Shown here piece by piece: positions 1 through 10,488 of a DNA stretch of 44,218 nucleotides. Below the pieces are notes generated by a model. That model was not told where the DNA came from. It saw only the letters and a program-made list of their open reading frames with translations, and ran no database searches. The stretch covers positions 1 through 44,218 of the forward strand of contig DVKT01000061.1 in assembly GCA_018715885.1 (NCBI GenBank). Reading direction: 5' to 3'. The translations under genes and the position numbers were made by a program. This DNA comes from Caccoplasma intestinavium (lineage in GTDB: Bacteria > Bacteroidota > Bacteroidia > Bacteroidales > UBA11471). Numbering within the stretch: position 1 is the stretch's first letter; each line of letters begins with the position of its first letter.

Positions 1-1
1 C

Positions 2-2341
2 GATACAATCGACCGCTTACTACACGAAACCGAGGAATTTACCCATATATTACAAACCGAAGATAATTTCCCGGCCGATTACTTCTTCGATATACGATCT
101 TCGTTACAACGCATTCGCATAGAGGGGACTTTTCTCGATGAAACGGAACTTTTCAACCTGAGGCGTTCTTTGGAAACGATACGCCATATCGTAGGATTTT
201 TCATCAATGAAGAAGAAAGTCCTTATCCTCATCTGCAAGCACTGGCCGGAAATGTCGTCGTATTTCCGCAATTACTTTCCCGTATAGACCAAATCATCGA
301 CAAGTTCGGACACGTCAAAGATAACGCCTCGACCGAATTGTCTCAAATACGCAGGGAACTGAATCGTACCCTTTCAAGTATTTCCCGCAGTTTGAACATG
401 ATCTTGCGTAATGCCCAAAGCGAAGGTATTGTCGACAAGGAAGTTTCACCCACTTTACGAGAAGGACGACTGGTCATTCCCGTCATACCGGCTTATAAGC
501 GGAGAATAAAAGGTATCGTACATGACGAGTCGGCCAGCGGGAAAACCGTATATATCGAACCGGCAGAAGTAGTCGAAGCCAATAACCGAATAAGAGAACT
601 CGAAGGGGAAGAACGCCGTGAAATCATACGCATACTTACCCTCTTTACCGATGAGCTACGGCCTCATTTAGCCGAAATCGCCCATTCCTACGAATTCCTT
701 GCCGACATAGATTTCATACGAGCCAAAGCACTGTTTGCCATCGAGATAAACGCTTTACTTCCACACTTCGAGAATTGCAGGCAAATCGAATGGTATCATG
801 CCATTCACCCGTTGCTTTTCCTCTCTCTCAAAAAACAAAACAAACAAGTCGTCCCGTTAGACATAGCCCTTACTCCCCAACAACGCATATTGCTCATTTC
901 CGGGCCGAACGCAGGCGGGAAATCGGTTTGTCTCAAAACAACAGGACTATTGCAATATATGCTGCAATGCGGATTGCTCATACCGGTATACGAAAATTCC
1001 CATACAGGAATCTTCGACCACATCTTCATCGATATAGGCGACGAACAATCGATAGAGAACGACCTCAGTACTTACAGTTCCCACTTGACGAACATGAAGT
1101 TTTTCGTCAAGAACTGCAATGAAAGTTCTCTCTTGCTCATCGATGAATTCGGCGGAGGTACCGAACCGCAAATCGGCGGAGCCATCGCAGAAGTACTTCT
1201 CGACCGTTTCAATCGGAAAAAGGCATTCGGTGTCATAACCACACACTACCAAAACCTGAAACAGTTTGCAGAGGACACGCAAGGTATCGTCAACGGCGCC
1301 ATGCTCTACGACCGCCACATGATGCAACCCCTCTTCAAATTATCTATCGGCAACCCGGGCAGTTCATTCGCCATAGAAATAGCCCGTAAAATAGGATTGC
1401 CCGAAGATGTCATTGCCGATGCTTCGGAAAAAGTAGGATCGGATTACATCGATATGGACAAATACCTGCAAGACATCGTTCGGGACAAACGGTATTGGGA
1501 AAACAAACGCCAGAATATACGACACCAAGAAAAACAGCTCGAAGAAATCACGCAGAGGTATGCCGATAATCTGCAAGAAATAGAAAAAGAGCGGAAACGT
1601 ATTCTGAAAGAAGCCAAACAAAAAGCGGAACAACTTATCGCCGAATCAAACGCCCGCATCGAAAATACCATTCGTGCTATCAAAGAGGCTGAGGCCGAGA
1701 AAGAAAAAACGAAGATGGCTCGTCAAGAACTCCATTCTTTCAAAAAAGGATTGCAGAAGAACGACGAAAACGACGATGCCATATCAAGAAAAATCGCAAA
1801 AATCAAGGCGAAAGAAGAGAAAAAGAACCACTCGAAAAAAGAAGCCGATGCCGAAACGTCCAAAACAACGACCATTTCGGTGGGTGATGCCGTATGTCTT
1901 AAAGGCCAAACGACTGTGGGAGAAATCTCTGCGATACAAGGGAACAAAGCAACTGTCATATTCGGCCACATAAAATCTTCGGTACACATCGAACGTCTCG
2001 AAAAAGTGAGCCGAAACCTACTAAAACGCGAACAAGCCATAAAAGCGACATTTGTAAGCGAAGATACCACCAACAGCATGAGAGAAAAAAGTCTCCACTT
2101 CCACCGGGAAATAGATATTCGTGGTTTCAGAGCCGATGAAGCTCTGCAAGCCCTCGTTTATTTTATCGACGATGCTATTCAAGTCGGAGCCGAACAAGTG
2201 CGTATTCTGCATGGAACAGGCACGGGAGCTTTGCGGCAAACGGTCAGAGAATATCTCAAAGGAGCTACAGGAATAAGGTCTTTTCACGATGAACACGTAC
2301 AATTCGGCGGTGCCGGCATTACGGTCGTAGAGCTGGAATGA
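2..2341 (+). CDS. mutS2: MutS2 ATPase/Smr endonuclease, 5' end cut by the window
   Basis: DNA-binding ATPase of the MutS2 family. Family members act in anti-recombination and, in Bacillus, in splitting collided ribosomes. The frame is open from base 2 with typical MutS2 N-terminal sequence before the first possible start (a TTG at 170), so the gene begins outside the window; 779 residues are visible, and family length suggests roughly 50 are missing. Walker A GPNAGGKS is at 902-925 and Walker B LLLIDEFGGGTEP near 1130-1170. A long charged coiled coil (about 1480-1860) follows, then a C-terminal Smr domain (about 2095-2340) with IDIRG and HGTGTGAL. It ends in TGA, so TGA is a genuine stop in this genome. 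No clear terminator separates it from dxs, which has its own promoter. Confidence 0.95.
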   Translation, partial: DTIDRLLHETEEFTHILQTEDNFPADYFFDIRSSLQRIRIEGTFLDETELFNLRRSLETIRHIVGFFINEEESPYPHLQALAGNVVVFPQLLSRIDQIIDKFGHVKDNASTELSQIRRELNRTLSSISRSLNMILRNAQSEGIVDKEVSPTLREGRLVIPVIPAYKRRIKGIVHDESASGKTVYIEPAEVVEANNRIRELEGEERREIIRILTLFTDELRPHLAEIAHSYEFLADIDFIRAKALFAIEINALLPHFENCRQIEWYHAIHPLLFLSLKKQNKQVVPLDIALTPQQRILLISGPNAGGKSVCLKTTGLLQYMLQCGLLIPVYENSHTGIFDHIFIDIGDEQSIENDLSTYSSHLTNMKFFVKNCNESSLLLIDEFGGGTEPQIGGAIAEVLLDRFNRKKAFGVITTHYQNLKQFAEDTQGIVNGAMLYDRHMMQPLFKLSIGNPGSSFAIEIARKIGLPEDVIADASEKVGSDYIDMDKYLQDIVRDKRYWENKRQNIRHQEKQLEEITQRYADNLQEIEKERKRILKEAKQKAEQLIAESNARIENTIRAIKEAEAEKEKTKMARQELHSFKKGLQKNDENDDAISRKIAKIKAKEEKKNHSKKEADAETSKTTTISVGDAVCLKGQTTVGEISAIQGNKATVIFGHIKSSVHIERLEKVSRNLLKREQAIKATFVSEDTTNSMREKSLHFHREIDIRGFRADEALQALVYFIDDAIQVGAEQVRILHGTGTGALRQTVREYLKGATGIRSFHDEHVQFGGAGITVVELE

Positions 2342-2448
2342 TCTTTTTTAAAGGTATCGAGCTTATCATATATTCCACTTTATCGTTAAGAAAAAATCGG
2401 GTTAACCACAATTCGTGCGGATAGATTTACTATTTTAGAAGAAAAGCG

Positions 2449-2456
2449 TATCTTTG
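2449..2456 (+). promoter_or_regulatory. Bacteroidales promoter -7 box before dxs
   Basis: TATCTTTG matches the TAnnTTTG -7 consensus of Bacteroidota primary-sigma promoters, with a TTTA 19 bases upstream as a partial -33 element. It overlaps the TTG that begins the longest reading frame, which shows that this TTG is not the start of translation. Confidence 0.7.
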
Positions 2457-2474
2457 CGTGTTTATCATACCGAA

Positions 2475-4364
2475 ATGACAGCAGAAAAAAAAACGATACT
2501 CTCCGACATATATAATCCCGATGATCTGCGAAAGCTCTCCCTCGACCAGCTTCCCCAGATATGCAGCGAACTACGCCAATTCATTATCGATGCGCTTTCT
2601 CAAAACCCGGGACATTTTGCTTCAAGTTTAGGGACAATAGAGCTTACCGTAGCTTTACACTATGCACTGAATACGCCATACGACCGTATCGTATGGGACG
2701 TAGGACATCAGGCTTATGCCCATAAAATACTGACAGAACGAAGGGACCGGTTTGTGACCAATCGAAAGTTGGGTGGACTAAGCGGTTTCCCTACACCGTT
2801 AGAAAGCCCATACGACACATTCGTTGCTGGACATGCCTCCAATTCGATATCGGCAGCATTGGGTATGTCGGTCGCTGCCAACCTGAAAAACGAAAAAGAC
2901 CGTAAGGTCGTCGCTGTGATAGGCGATGCCGCTATTGCGGGAGGATTGGCTTTTGAAGGATTGAATAATGCATCGACTAACCCTAATAACCTGTTGATTA
3001 TCCTCAACGATAACAACATGGCTATCGACAACAATGTCGGAGCTTTCCATCATTATTTGTCTCGTATCAACACCTTGCCCTTTTACAACGACATGCGGTA
3101 CAAACTTTACCGTCTGTTGGTAAAAATGCGTCTCGTCTCCGAACAACAGAAAGGTGCCATACTCCGTTTCAACAATAGTCTGAAAGCTTTGATATCGAGG
3201 CATCAGAATATATTTGAAGGACTGAATATCCGATATTTCGGCCCGATAGACGGACATGATGTAAAACATCTGGTCAGAGTTCTGAATAATATAAAAGATA
3301 TGTCCGGACCCAAAATCCTGCATGTCAAAACGGTTAAGGGAAAGGGATTTGCTCCGGCCGAAAAAAATGCTGTCGTATGGCATGCTCCGGGACGGTTCAA
3401 TAAAGAAACCGGTGAGCGTCAAAAAAATGAGACAGAGAATTTGCCGCCTCTTTTTCAAGATGTTTTCGGCCATACATTGGTCGAACTAGCCGAGAAAAAC
3501 GACAAAATAGTAGGCATCACACCCGCCATGCCAACTGGTTGTTCCATGAACTATATGATAGAACGATTTCCGCATCGGGCTTTCGACGTAGGGATCGCCG
3601 AAGAACACGCCGTAACTTTTTCGGGAGGATTGGCCAAAGAGGGTCTCATACCCTTTTGCAATATCTATTCATCGTTTATGCAACGGGCTTTCGACGAAGT
3701 TATACATGACGTCGCCATACAAAACCTGCCGGTCGTCTTTTGTCTCGACAGAGCCGGGCTTGTGGGTGAAGACGGCATGACACATCACGGCGCGTTCGAT
3801 CTTGCATATATGCGCTGTATTCCCAATATGACCATAGCCTCGCCAATCGACGAGCATTACCTGCGCCATCTTATGTTTACAGCACAATCGGCAGGCCGCT
3901 GTTTTACAATACGTTATCCGAGAGGACGAGGTTCAGTGATAAACTGGTGTTGTCCCATGCAACAAATCGAAATAGGTAAAGGCCGACAGCTCTCGGAGGG
4001 AAGTGATATAGCTGTTTTATCTATCGGCCCCATAGGGAAAATGGTGCAAAAGGCTATCAAGTCGGTGAAAACAGAAGGTGTATCCGTCGCTCATTACGAT
4101 ATGATTTTTCTGAAACCTATCGATACGGAAATACTTCATCGCGTAGGGCAGCAATTCAAACGTATCATTACCGTAGAAGACGGGACGATAGAAGGAGGAT
4201 TAGGAAGTGCCGTTATGGAATTTATGGCAGAAAACAATTATACCCCTCAAATCAAACGCATAGGCATTCCCGACCGTTTTATCGAACAAGGCAGTATATC
4301 GGAACTGTATACGCTATGCGGAATGGACGAAGCAAGCATCGTAAAAATGCTTCTTGATAAATGA
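2475..4364 (+). CDS. dxs: 1-deoxy-D-xylulose-5-phosphate synthase
   Basis: Thiamine-diphosphate enzyme joining pyruvate and glyceraldehyde 3-phosphate to DXP, the first step of the MEP isoprenoid pathway and also a feed into thiamine and pyridoxal synthesis. The protein is 629 residues from the ATG at 2475, close to the usual ~620. Visible are the N-terminal ThDP region (VIGDAAIAGGLAFEGLNNAS, then NDNNMAIDNN), the pyrimidine-domain IAEEHAVTFSGGLA, and DRAGLVGEDGMTHHGAFD. The usual GDG of the ThDP motif is GDA here, which I recall as common in this phylum. The TTG at 2454 is rejected because it lies in the promoter box. It is the first gene of an apparent dxs-trkA-trkH operon. Confidence 0.97.
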   Translation: MTAEKKTILSDIYNPDDLRKLSLDQLPQICSELRQFIIDALSQNPGHFASSLGTIELTVALHYALNTPYDRIVWDVGHQAYAHKILTERRDRFVTNRKLGGLSGFPTPLESPYDTFVAGHASNSISAALGMSVAANLKNEKDRKVVAVIGDAAIAGGLAFEGLNNASTNPNNLLIILNDNNMAIDNNVGAFHHYLSRINTLPFYNDMRYKLYRLLVKMRLVSEQQKGAILRFNNSLKALISRHQNIFEGLNIRYFGPIDGHDVKHLVRVLNNIKDMSGPKILHVKTVKGKGFAPAEKNAVVWHAPGRFNKETGERQKNETENLPPLFQDVFGHTLVELAEKNDKIVGITPAMPTGCSMNYMIERFPHRAFDVGIAEEHAVTFSGGLAKEGLIPFCNIYSSFMQRAFDEVIHDVAIQNLPVVFCLDRAGLVGEDGMTHHGAFDLAYMRCIPNMTIASPIDEHYLRHLMFTAQSAGRCFTIRYPRGRGSVINWCCPMQQIEIGKGRQLSEGSDIAVLSIGPIGKMVQKAIKSVKTEGVSVAHYDMIFLKPIDTEILHRVGQQFKRIITVEDGTIEGGLGSAVMEFMAENNYTPQIKRIGIPDRFIEQGSISELYTLCGMDEASIVKMLLDK

Positions 4365-4416
4365 TAATCAAAATGAACTTCGGGAACAATTTGTTTCATT
4401 CGATATACGCAGAACA

Positions 4417-5751
4417 ATGAAAATCATTATTGCAGGAGCAGGAGAAGTTGGTACCCATCTGGCCAAATTACTATCGAAAGAGAATCTGGACATCGTACTG
4501 ATCGATACAGATATAGAAAAATTGCGCTGGCTCGACTTGAACTACAATCTTATGACGATCGCCGGCTCTCCTACTTCCCTCAAAATTTTGAAACAGGCTG
4601 GCATAAACGAAGCCGATCTATTCATTGCCGTCATGCCTTTTGAGACCCGCAATATCGTTGCTTGTCAATTCGCAAAAAAACTCGGTACTAGAAAAACCGT
4701 TGCGCGAGTTGACAATTACGAATATATGTTACCCGAAAACAAAGCATACTTCAAAGAAACAGGTGTCGATGAACTGATATATCCCGAAATGCTTGCAGCC
4801 GAGGAAATCGTTACGGCCCTAAGTCATAACTGGGTACGCAACTGGTTCGAACTTTGTAATGGAGAACTTATCCTTATCGGAGCAAAAATAAGGGAAAATG
4901 CCAAAATATTGAATCAAAAACTTTCGGAACTGAATAAATTCCATTTGCTTTATCACATAGCCGCCATCAAAAGAAAAGACAGAACGATCATACCCCGAGG
5001 TTCGGACGAAATACAAGTCGGCGATATTGTCTATTTCACCACAACTCCCGGCCATATTCAAGACATACAACAGCTTACCGGGAAAAAAGAAATCGATGTC
5101 CATAAAGTCGTTATCATGGGAGGAAGCCGTATTGCCATACGGTTGGCTCATATACTGCCCGAATCCATGAAAATGAAAATCATTGAAATCGACAAAGAAA
5201 AATGTTATAAATTGGCCAACACCATACCCGAAATCACTATTATCAACGGTGACGGCCGCGACACGGAATTTCTTAAAGAAGAAGGCATCAAAGACACCGA
5301 CGCATTTGTTGCATTGACCGACAGTGCCGAAACCAATATTCTGGCATGTCTCTCGGCTAAACGTTTCGGGGCTGTCAAAACAGTTGCCGAGGTGGAGAAC
5401 CTTTCTCTTATTCCCACAGCCGAAAGACTCGACATCGGGTCTATTATCAATAAAAAATTACTTACAGCCAGCCGCATTTTCCAACTGTTGCTCGACGAAG
5501 ACTCTTCCAATGTCAAATGTTTGGCTATGTCCGATGCCGAAGTAGCAGAACTCATCGTCAAAGAAGACGCGCCGATAACTCATAAGCCCATCAAAGATCT
5601 CAAACTTCCACGAGACATTACTTTGGGTGGACTCATTCGAGATGGTAAAGCCATGATCGTAAACGGCAACACACAGATACAAGCCAACGACCACGTTATG
5701 GTCTTTTGTTTAGATACTGTAATCCATAAATTAGGAAAACTGTTCGGGTAA
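4417..5751 (+). CDS. trkA: Trk potassium uptake regulatory subunit TrkA
   Basis: Cytoplasmic NAD(H)- and nucleotide-binding gating ring for the TrkH potassium channel. The 444-residue protein has the duplicated RCK arrangement: Rossmann fold 1 starts at the N-terminus with IIAGAGEVGTHLAKLL, is followed by a RCK_C domain, and a second Rossmann fold starts at VVIMGGSRIAIRLA (near residue 230) with a second RCK_C domain. The ATG at 4417 places the first beta strand at residue 2, as usual; a TTG at 4354 in the same frame would overlap the dxs end and add 21 residues unlike the family. trkH follows 5 bases after the stop, so the two subunits are probably made together. Confidence 0.95.
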   Translation: MKIIIAGAGEVGTHLAKLLSKENLDIVLIDTDIEKLRWLDLNYNLMTIAGSPTSLKILKQAGINEADLFIAVMPFETRNIVACQFAKKLGTRKTVARVDNYEYMLPENKAYFKETGVDELIYPEMLAAEEIVTALSHNWVRNWFELCNGELILIGAKIRENAKILNQKLSELNKFHLLYHIAAIKRKDRTIIPRGSDEIQVGDIVYFTTTPGHIQDIQQLTGKKEIDVHKVVIMGGSRIAIRLAHILPESMKMKIIEIDKEKCYKLANTIPEITIINGDGRDTEFLKEEGIKDTDAFVALTDSAETNILACLSAKRFGAVKTVAEVENLSLIPTAERLDIGSIINKKLLTASRIFQLLLDEDSSNVKCLAMSDAEVAELIVKEDAPITHKPIKDLKLPRDITLGGLIRDGKAMIVNGNTQIQANDHVMVFCLDTVIHKLGKLFG

Positions 5752-5756
5752 ACATC

Positions 5757-7220
5757 ATGGCAGAAATCAATTACCGCATCATTCTCAAGATCATCGGCGT
5801 GTTGTTATGGTTAGAAGCCGCGTCGATGCTCATGCCTTTGGGAATATCAATTTATTATGGAGAAAACGATACGACAGCATTTCTTATAACGATAGGAATA
5901 GCCACCGTCATAGGAAGTATACTCTTTTTCCAATACCCCAATACTGAACGCAAAACCTTAGGAAAACGAGACGGAATCATGGTTGTTTCCTTATGCTGGA
6001 TATGTTTCTCCCTATTGGGTTCTCTGCCTTTTATTTTATCCGGGGCTGTCGATAATATGGCCGAAGCGTTTTTTGAAACAGTATCCGGTGTTACAGGAAC
6101 GGGGGCCAGCATAATAACCGACGTCGAAAAACTACCTCATGGAATTCTTTTGTGGCGCAGTCTTATACAATGGTTGGGTGGATTAGGAATCATTCTTCTT
6201 ACACTGGCCATTTTACCTCTGATAAACAGCGGTGGCAGTATGCAATTATTCAATGCCGAAACGACAGGCATCATGAACGATAAATTAGGTCCCCGCATAG
6301 GACAGACCGCCAAACTTTTATGGACAACTTATTTGGGGCTTACCATCGTACTGATTATCCTTTTGAAGCTTGGTCCCATGAATCTTTTCGATGCCGTATG
6401 CCACGCCTTCACCACAGCCGCCACAGGTGGATTTTCTACCAAAAACGACAGCATCGCATATTGGAATTCGGCATATACCGAATATGTTATCACGATTTTC
6501 ATGCTTATCTCCGGTATCAATTATGCGCTTGTATATCGGGCTATACGAGGAGAAATAAAAAAGACTTTCGGTAATGAAGAGGTAAAATGGTATTTGACGA
6601 TTGTCGTCTTATTTACAATTCTTATCGTCATCGGACTCTTTTTCAATGGCGTATATGAAAGATTAGGCTTAGAAGCAACTATACGGGCGTCTCTATTCCA
6701 AGTTTCGTCTATCATCACTTCAACCGGATTCATATCGGCCGACTATGTCTCTTGGGGCCCGTTCTTTTGCATTCTCATCTGCTTACTGATGTTCTGCGGC
6801 GGTTGTGCCGGTTCGACCAGCGGTGGCGCAAAAGTCATTCGCATCGTCGTTTTGCTCAAAAACACCATATACGAATTTTACCGACAAGTACACCCGAATA
6901 CCATCGTTCCGGTACGCATAAACCAGCAAGCCATTTCGCACGAAATCATCACCAAAATACTGGCTTTTTTATTCACTTATGCTATAATCGTCATTATCGG
7001 CGCTTTGACTTTGGCAACCATGGGATTAACTATTGATGAAGCATTCGGATGTTCCTTGTCCTGTATAGGAAATATCGGTACCGGATTAGGCCGGACATTA
7101 TATTCGTTTGCAATCATTCCTGATGCCGGCAAATGGCTACTCTCCTTTATCATGTTGATAGGTCGTCTGGAAATTTTTACCATACTGATTCTTTTTACCT
7201 CTTATTTCTGGAAAAAATAA
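5757..7220 (+). CDS. trkH: Trk potassium uptake transmembrane subunit TrkH
   Basis: Integral inner-membrane potassium transporter of the TrkH/KtrB superfamily, 487 residues and almost entirely hydrophobic helices. The four pore loops can be read in order, each with a selectivity-filter glycine: GVTGTGAS, AATGGFST, TSTGFISA and GNIGTGLG. It starts 5 bases after trkA, its regulatory partner. A new promoter lies between its stop and ftsK, so the operon probably ends here, although I see no strong hairpin. Confidence 0.96.
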   Translation: MAEINYRIILKIIGVLLWLEAASMLMPLGISIYYGENDTTAFLITIGIATVIGSILFFQYPNTERKTLGKRDGIMVVSLCWICFSLLGSLPFILSGAVDNMAEAFFETVSGVTGTGASIITDVEKLPHGILLWRSLIQWLGGLGIILLTLAILPLINSGGSMQLFNAETTGIMNDKLGPRIGQTAKLLWTTYLGLTIVLIILLKLGPMNLFDAVCHAFTTAATGGFSTKNDSIAYWNSAYTEYVITIFMLISGINYALVYRAIRGEIKKTFGNEEVKWYLTIVVLFTILIVIGLFFNGVYERLGLEATIRASLFQVSSIITSTGFISADYVSWGPFFCILICLLMFCGGCAGSTSGGAKVIRIVVLLKNTIYEFYRQVHPNTIVPVRINQQAISHEIITKILAFLFTYAIIVIIGALTLATMGLTIDEAFGCSLSCIGNIGTGLGRTLYSFAIIPDAGKWLLSFIMLIGRLEIFTILILFTSYFWKK

Positions 7221-7275
7221 GAGGGTGCAAATCAATATTCTTCGATAAAACCGCAAGCCATCTGTTGAAAATTAT

Positions 7276-7283
7276 TATTTTTG
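7276..7283 (+). promoter_or_regulatory. Promoter -7 box before ftsK
   Basis: TATTTTTG matches TAnnTTTG and lies 24 bases before the ftsK ATG in the 87-base gap after trkH. I see no convincing -33 element. Confidence 0.6.
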
Positions 7284-7307
7284 TAAGAAGATTTAACCCG
7301 CTGAAAT

Positions 7308-9836
7308 ATGGCAACGAAAAAGAATGAAAAAAATATTTCAAAAAAAGATATTTCTAATACCTCGGCAAAAGAGACGTTCCGCAACAAAGTCATCCGCTTA
7401 TTACGGGATGAACGGACTCGTTTTGTTGGAGGTCTTATATTGCTCTTTTTTTCCATATTTCTGACAATTTCTTTTATTTCATTCTTTTTCGACGGAGCCG
7501 CCGATCAAAGCATTATCGATCATCAATCGATAAAAGAAATAAACCGTATCGGAAACGGCATACAAAATTGGGCCGGCTCTCAAGGTGCAATCTGTGCCGA
7601 CTTTTTTATAAACCGATGGATCGGTATATCGGCATTCTTTATTGCTATCTTTTTAGCACGATTGGGATTGAAACTGATGAATGTCATTACCATGTCGATA
7701 AGCCGCTCACTGGCCTATACTTGTGCGTTGATCATTATTTGCTCCCTAACTTTTGGATTCTTCTTCAAACATGTATATGAAGATTCTTATCTCTTTTTAG
7801 GGGGATATCACGGTTACTATGCAACGCTATGGCTCGAAGCAAAAATCGGTTGGCCGGGGACTTTACTCGTTATTCTCTCCGGTATTCTATTGCTACTTAT
7901 CGCGGTCAGCCGTCGCACCATTACCGTATTGCGACATATATTCCGCATGGATTTCATTCGACGGAATAAAAAAGGAACATCTTCTGCTGAAATCGTAAGC
8001 GAAAGTTGTGTCGACCACCCTGTAAATACAGATGAACGCAATGGAAATGATATAAAAGAAACGATTCCAAGTGGTGTAAATACAACTCCCGAAGAGATAG
8101 CCATGCCCGAAGAATATACAAAGCTAGATAAAGATCTTGTCGATGAGTCAGAAATATATACCGAAAAAATCGAAGACGAAACGCCCGATTTTACTTCCGA
8201 AGAAACGGATCAATTTATTGACATCGACAAAAACGATAATACCGACAATGATAAAGAGAATCATGAACCCGATTTCATTATCGAACAAGGAATAGAAGAA
8301 GATGAGGCAAAACAACAAAACGAACTCGATGAATATGACCCTACTCTCGACCTTTCGTACTACAAGGCACCAACATTCGACCTGTTGAGAGAAGACAAGT
8401 CCAACAATAATACGATCGACATCAATGAGCAGGAGGCAAACAAACAACGTATCATCAACACGCTCGAAAATTACGGCATACGCATCAGCTCCATCAAAGC
8501 TACCGTAGGGCCCACCGTTACATTGTATGAAATCATTCCCGAAGCGGGTATAAAAATATCCAAAATAAAAAATCTCGAAGACGATATCGCCTTGAGCCTC
8601 GCCGCCCTCGGCATTCGTATCATCGCCCCCATTCCCGGAAAAGGAACCGTAGGTATCGAAGTTCCTAATCGAAATCCGCAAATGGTACCGATGCGACCGA
8701 TCATTGCTTCACGCAAGTTTCAAGAATGCGATTACGACCTGCCTTTGGCACTGGGTAAAACCATTACCAATGAGATTTTCATGGTCGATTTGTGCAAAAT
8801 GCCCCACATACTCGTTGCCGGTGCGACCGGACAAGGAAAATCGGTAGGTCTGAATGCCATCATCACATCGCTCCTTTATAAAAAGCACCCTTCGCAATTG
8901 AAGTTCGTGATGGTAGACCCCAAAAAAGTCGAATTCAGTATTTACAGTGTCATCGAACGCCATTTCCTGGCGAAACTTCCCGATAGCGAAGAAGCCATTA
9001 TCACCGATACGGACAAAGTAGTACAGACACTCAATTCGGTCTGTGTAGAAATGGACAATCGATATAAGTTGCTGCAAATGGCCAGAATGCGCAATATCAA
9101 AGAGTACAATGCCAAATTCATCTCCCGCCAACTCAATCCCGAAAAAGGCCACCGTTATATGCCCTATATCGTTGTCATTGTCGACGAGTTCGGCGACCTC
9201 ATTATGACAGCCGGTAAAGAAGTGGAATTGCCTATCGCCCGAATCGCCCAGTTGGCCCGTGCGGTAGGTATACACATGATTATCGCCACCCAACGCCCAT
9301 CGACGAATATTATCACGGGTAGTATCAAGGCCAACTTCCCGGCACGAATCGCCTTTAAAGTGGCATCGATGATCGACTCCCGAACCATTCTCGATACACC
9401 GGGTGCCAACCAGCTGATAGGAAAAGGAGATATGCTTATTTCTTGTAACGGAGGGTTGACTCGTGTACAATGCGCTTTTGTAGACACGCCCGAAGTAGAA
9501 AATATCTGTCAATATATCGGCTCGCAACAAGCCTACCCGACCGCCTACCTGCTGCCCGAATACGTGTCGGACAACAATGGAGGAAACAACAATATGGTCG
9601 ATCTCAAAGAGCGGGATCCGTTCTTTGAAGAGGCTGCCCGGCTGATCGTTGCCAACCAACAAGGTTCGACCTCTCTGATACAACGCAAATTCTCGATCGG
9701 CTACAACCGAGCCGGCCGCTTGATGGACCAACTGGAAGCGGCAGGAATCGTCGGCCCGTTTGAAGGCAGTAAGGCCCGTCAAGTACTCATTACCGATGAA
9801 ATACAACTCACCCAATTGTTGAATACCCTTCGATAA
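7308..9836 (+). CDS. ftsK: DNA translocase FtsK/SpoIIIE family
   Basis: Septal DNA pump that segregates chromosome ends and positions dif for XerCD recombination. In 842 residues the order is: basic cytoplasmic start, a four-helix membrane region (roughly residues 40-205), a very acidic low-complexity linker (about 230-360, rich in D, E and N), the alpha/beta motor with Walker A GATGQGKS (near 503-511) and VIVDEFGDLI, and a C-terminal winged-helix gamma domain (QRKFSIGYNRAGRLMDQLE) that in the family reads KOPS sites. The linker is short compared with E. coli FtsK, as in many non-proteobacteria. It is first in an ftsK-LolA-trxB cluster; the next ATG is 7 bases after its stop. Confidence 0.96.
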   Translation: MATKKNEKNISKKDISNTSAKETFRNKVIRLLRDERTRFVGGLILLFFSIFLTISFISFFFDGAADQSIIDHQSIKEINRIGNGIQNWAGSQGAICADFFINRWIGISAFFIAIFLARLGLKLMNVITMSISRSLAYTCALIIICSLTFGFFFKHVYEDSYLFLGGYHGYYATLWLEAKIGWPGTLLVILSGILLLLIAVSRRTITVLRHIFRMDFIRRNKKGTSSAEIVSESCVDHPVNTDERNGNDIKETIPSGVNTTPEEIAMPEEYTKLDKDLVDESEIYTEKIEDETPDFTSEETDQFIDIDKNDNTDNDKENHEPDFIIEQGIEEDEAKQQNELDEYDPTLDLSYYKAPTFDLLREDKSNNNTIDINEQEANKQRIINTLENYGIRISSIKATVGPTVTLYEIIPEAGIKISKIKNLEDDIALSLAALGIRIIAPIPGKGTVGIEVPNRNPQMVPMRPIIASRKFQECDYDLPLALGKTITNEIFMVDLCKMPHILVAGATGQGKSVGLNAIITSLLYKKHPSQLKFVMVDPKKVEFSIYSVIERHFLAKLPDSEEAIITDTDKVVQTLNSVCVEMDNRYKLLQMARMRNIKEYNAKFISRQLNPEKGHRYMPYIVVIVDEFGDLIMTAGKEVELPIARIAQLARAVGIHMIIATQRPSTNIITGSIKANFPARIAFKVASMIDSRTILDTPGANQLIGKGDMLISCNGGLTRVQCAFVDTPEVENICQYIGSQQAYPTAYLLPEYVSDNNGGNNNMVDLKERDPFFEEAARLIVANQQGSTSLIQRKFSIGYNRAGRLMDQLEAAGIVGPFEGSKARQVLITDEIQLTQLLNTLR

Positions 9837-9842
9837 TGTAAC

Positions 9843-10457
9843 ATGAAACGATTGTACATCATATTACCACTCCTGCTTTTATCGCTCCCGTGCACAACAA
9901 ACGCTGAAAATAGGGCGACCCGTTTGCTCGATAAAATCGTCGCCCCAATAGAATCGGGTAAAGGAATTTCCTTAAAATTCCTGTTACAACAAAGCGACAT
10001 GGAAAACGTCGAGGGTTCAATAGATATGCTGAGCGACAAGTTTGTACTGCAAGTACCCGATATGATAACATGGTTCGATGGAACAACGCAATGGACATAC
10101 TTGAAATCTTCGGAGGAGGTAAATATTAGTATTCCTGAAAAAGATGAGTTGTTACAGACCAACCCTTGCCTTCTCTTGCAATCCTACAAAAAGGCTTTCG
10201 ACTGCAAATTCATCGAAAAAAAGGGCGATGTATGCGAATTATCGCTTATTCCCAAACAACACTCGGAAATAACGGAAATCGAAATTTTCGTCGATGAAAA
10301 ACAAACTGCTCTCACGCATATTACCGTTATTCAGAAAGACAGACAAAAAACCGACGTAGACATCATACGCTATGAGACAAATACAAACTTTCCTGCAAAT
10401 CATTTTGTTTTCCAAAAAGGAATGTACCCCCACGCCGAAATTATAGATTTACGCTGA
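9843..10457 (+). CDS. LolA-like outer-membrane lipoprotein carrier protein
   Basis: Predicted periplasmic protein of 204 residues with a cleavable signal peptide (MKRLYIILPLLLLSLPCTTNA). The rest looks like the LolA/LolB half-barrel fold: GKGISLKFLLQQ, a strand-rich middle with VPDMITWFDGTTQWTY, and a C-terminal NFPANHFVF. In the LolA family this fold ferries lipoproteins from the inner to the outer membrane. It lies 6 bases after ftsK and 31 bases before trxB, an arrangement I recall as conserved in Bacteroidales. The family call rests on overall pattern and the WFDG...W signature, and is less certain than those of its neighbours. Confidence 0.8.
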   Translation: MKRLYIILPLLLLSLPCTTNAENRATRLLDKIVAPIESGKGISLKFLLQQSDMENVEGSIDMLSDKFVLQVPDMITWFDGTTQWTYLKSSEEVNISIPEKDELLQTNPCLLLQSYKKAFDCKFIEKKGDVCELSLIPKQHSEITEIEIFVDEKQTALTHITVIQKDRQKTDVDIIRYETNTNFPANHFVFQKGMYPHAEIIDLR

Positions 10458-10488
10458 TATAAATACTCATTAAAAATAAATACATCTT

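Noticed and set aside
8709..9815. 368-codon open frame on the minus strand
   Set aside because: Lies wholly opposite the ftsK motor domain; its translation shows no family features and it has no promoter or start context.
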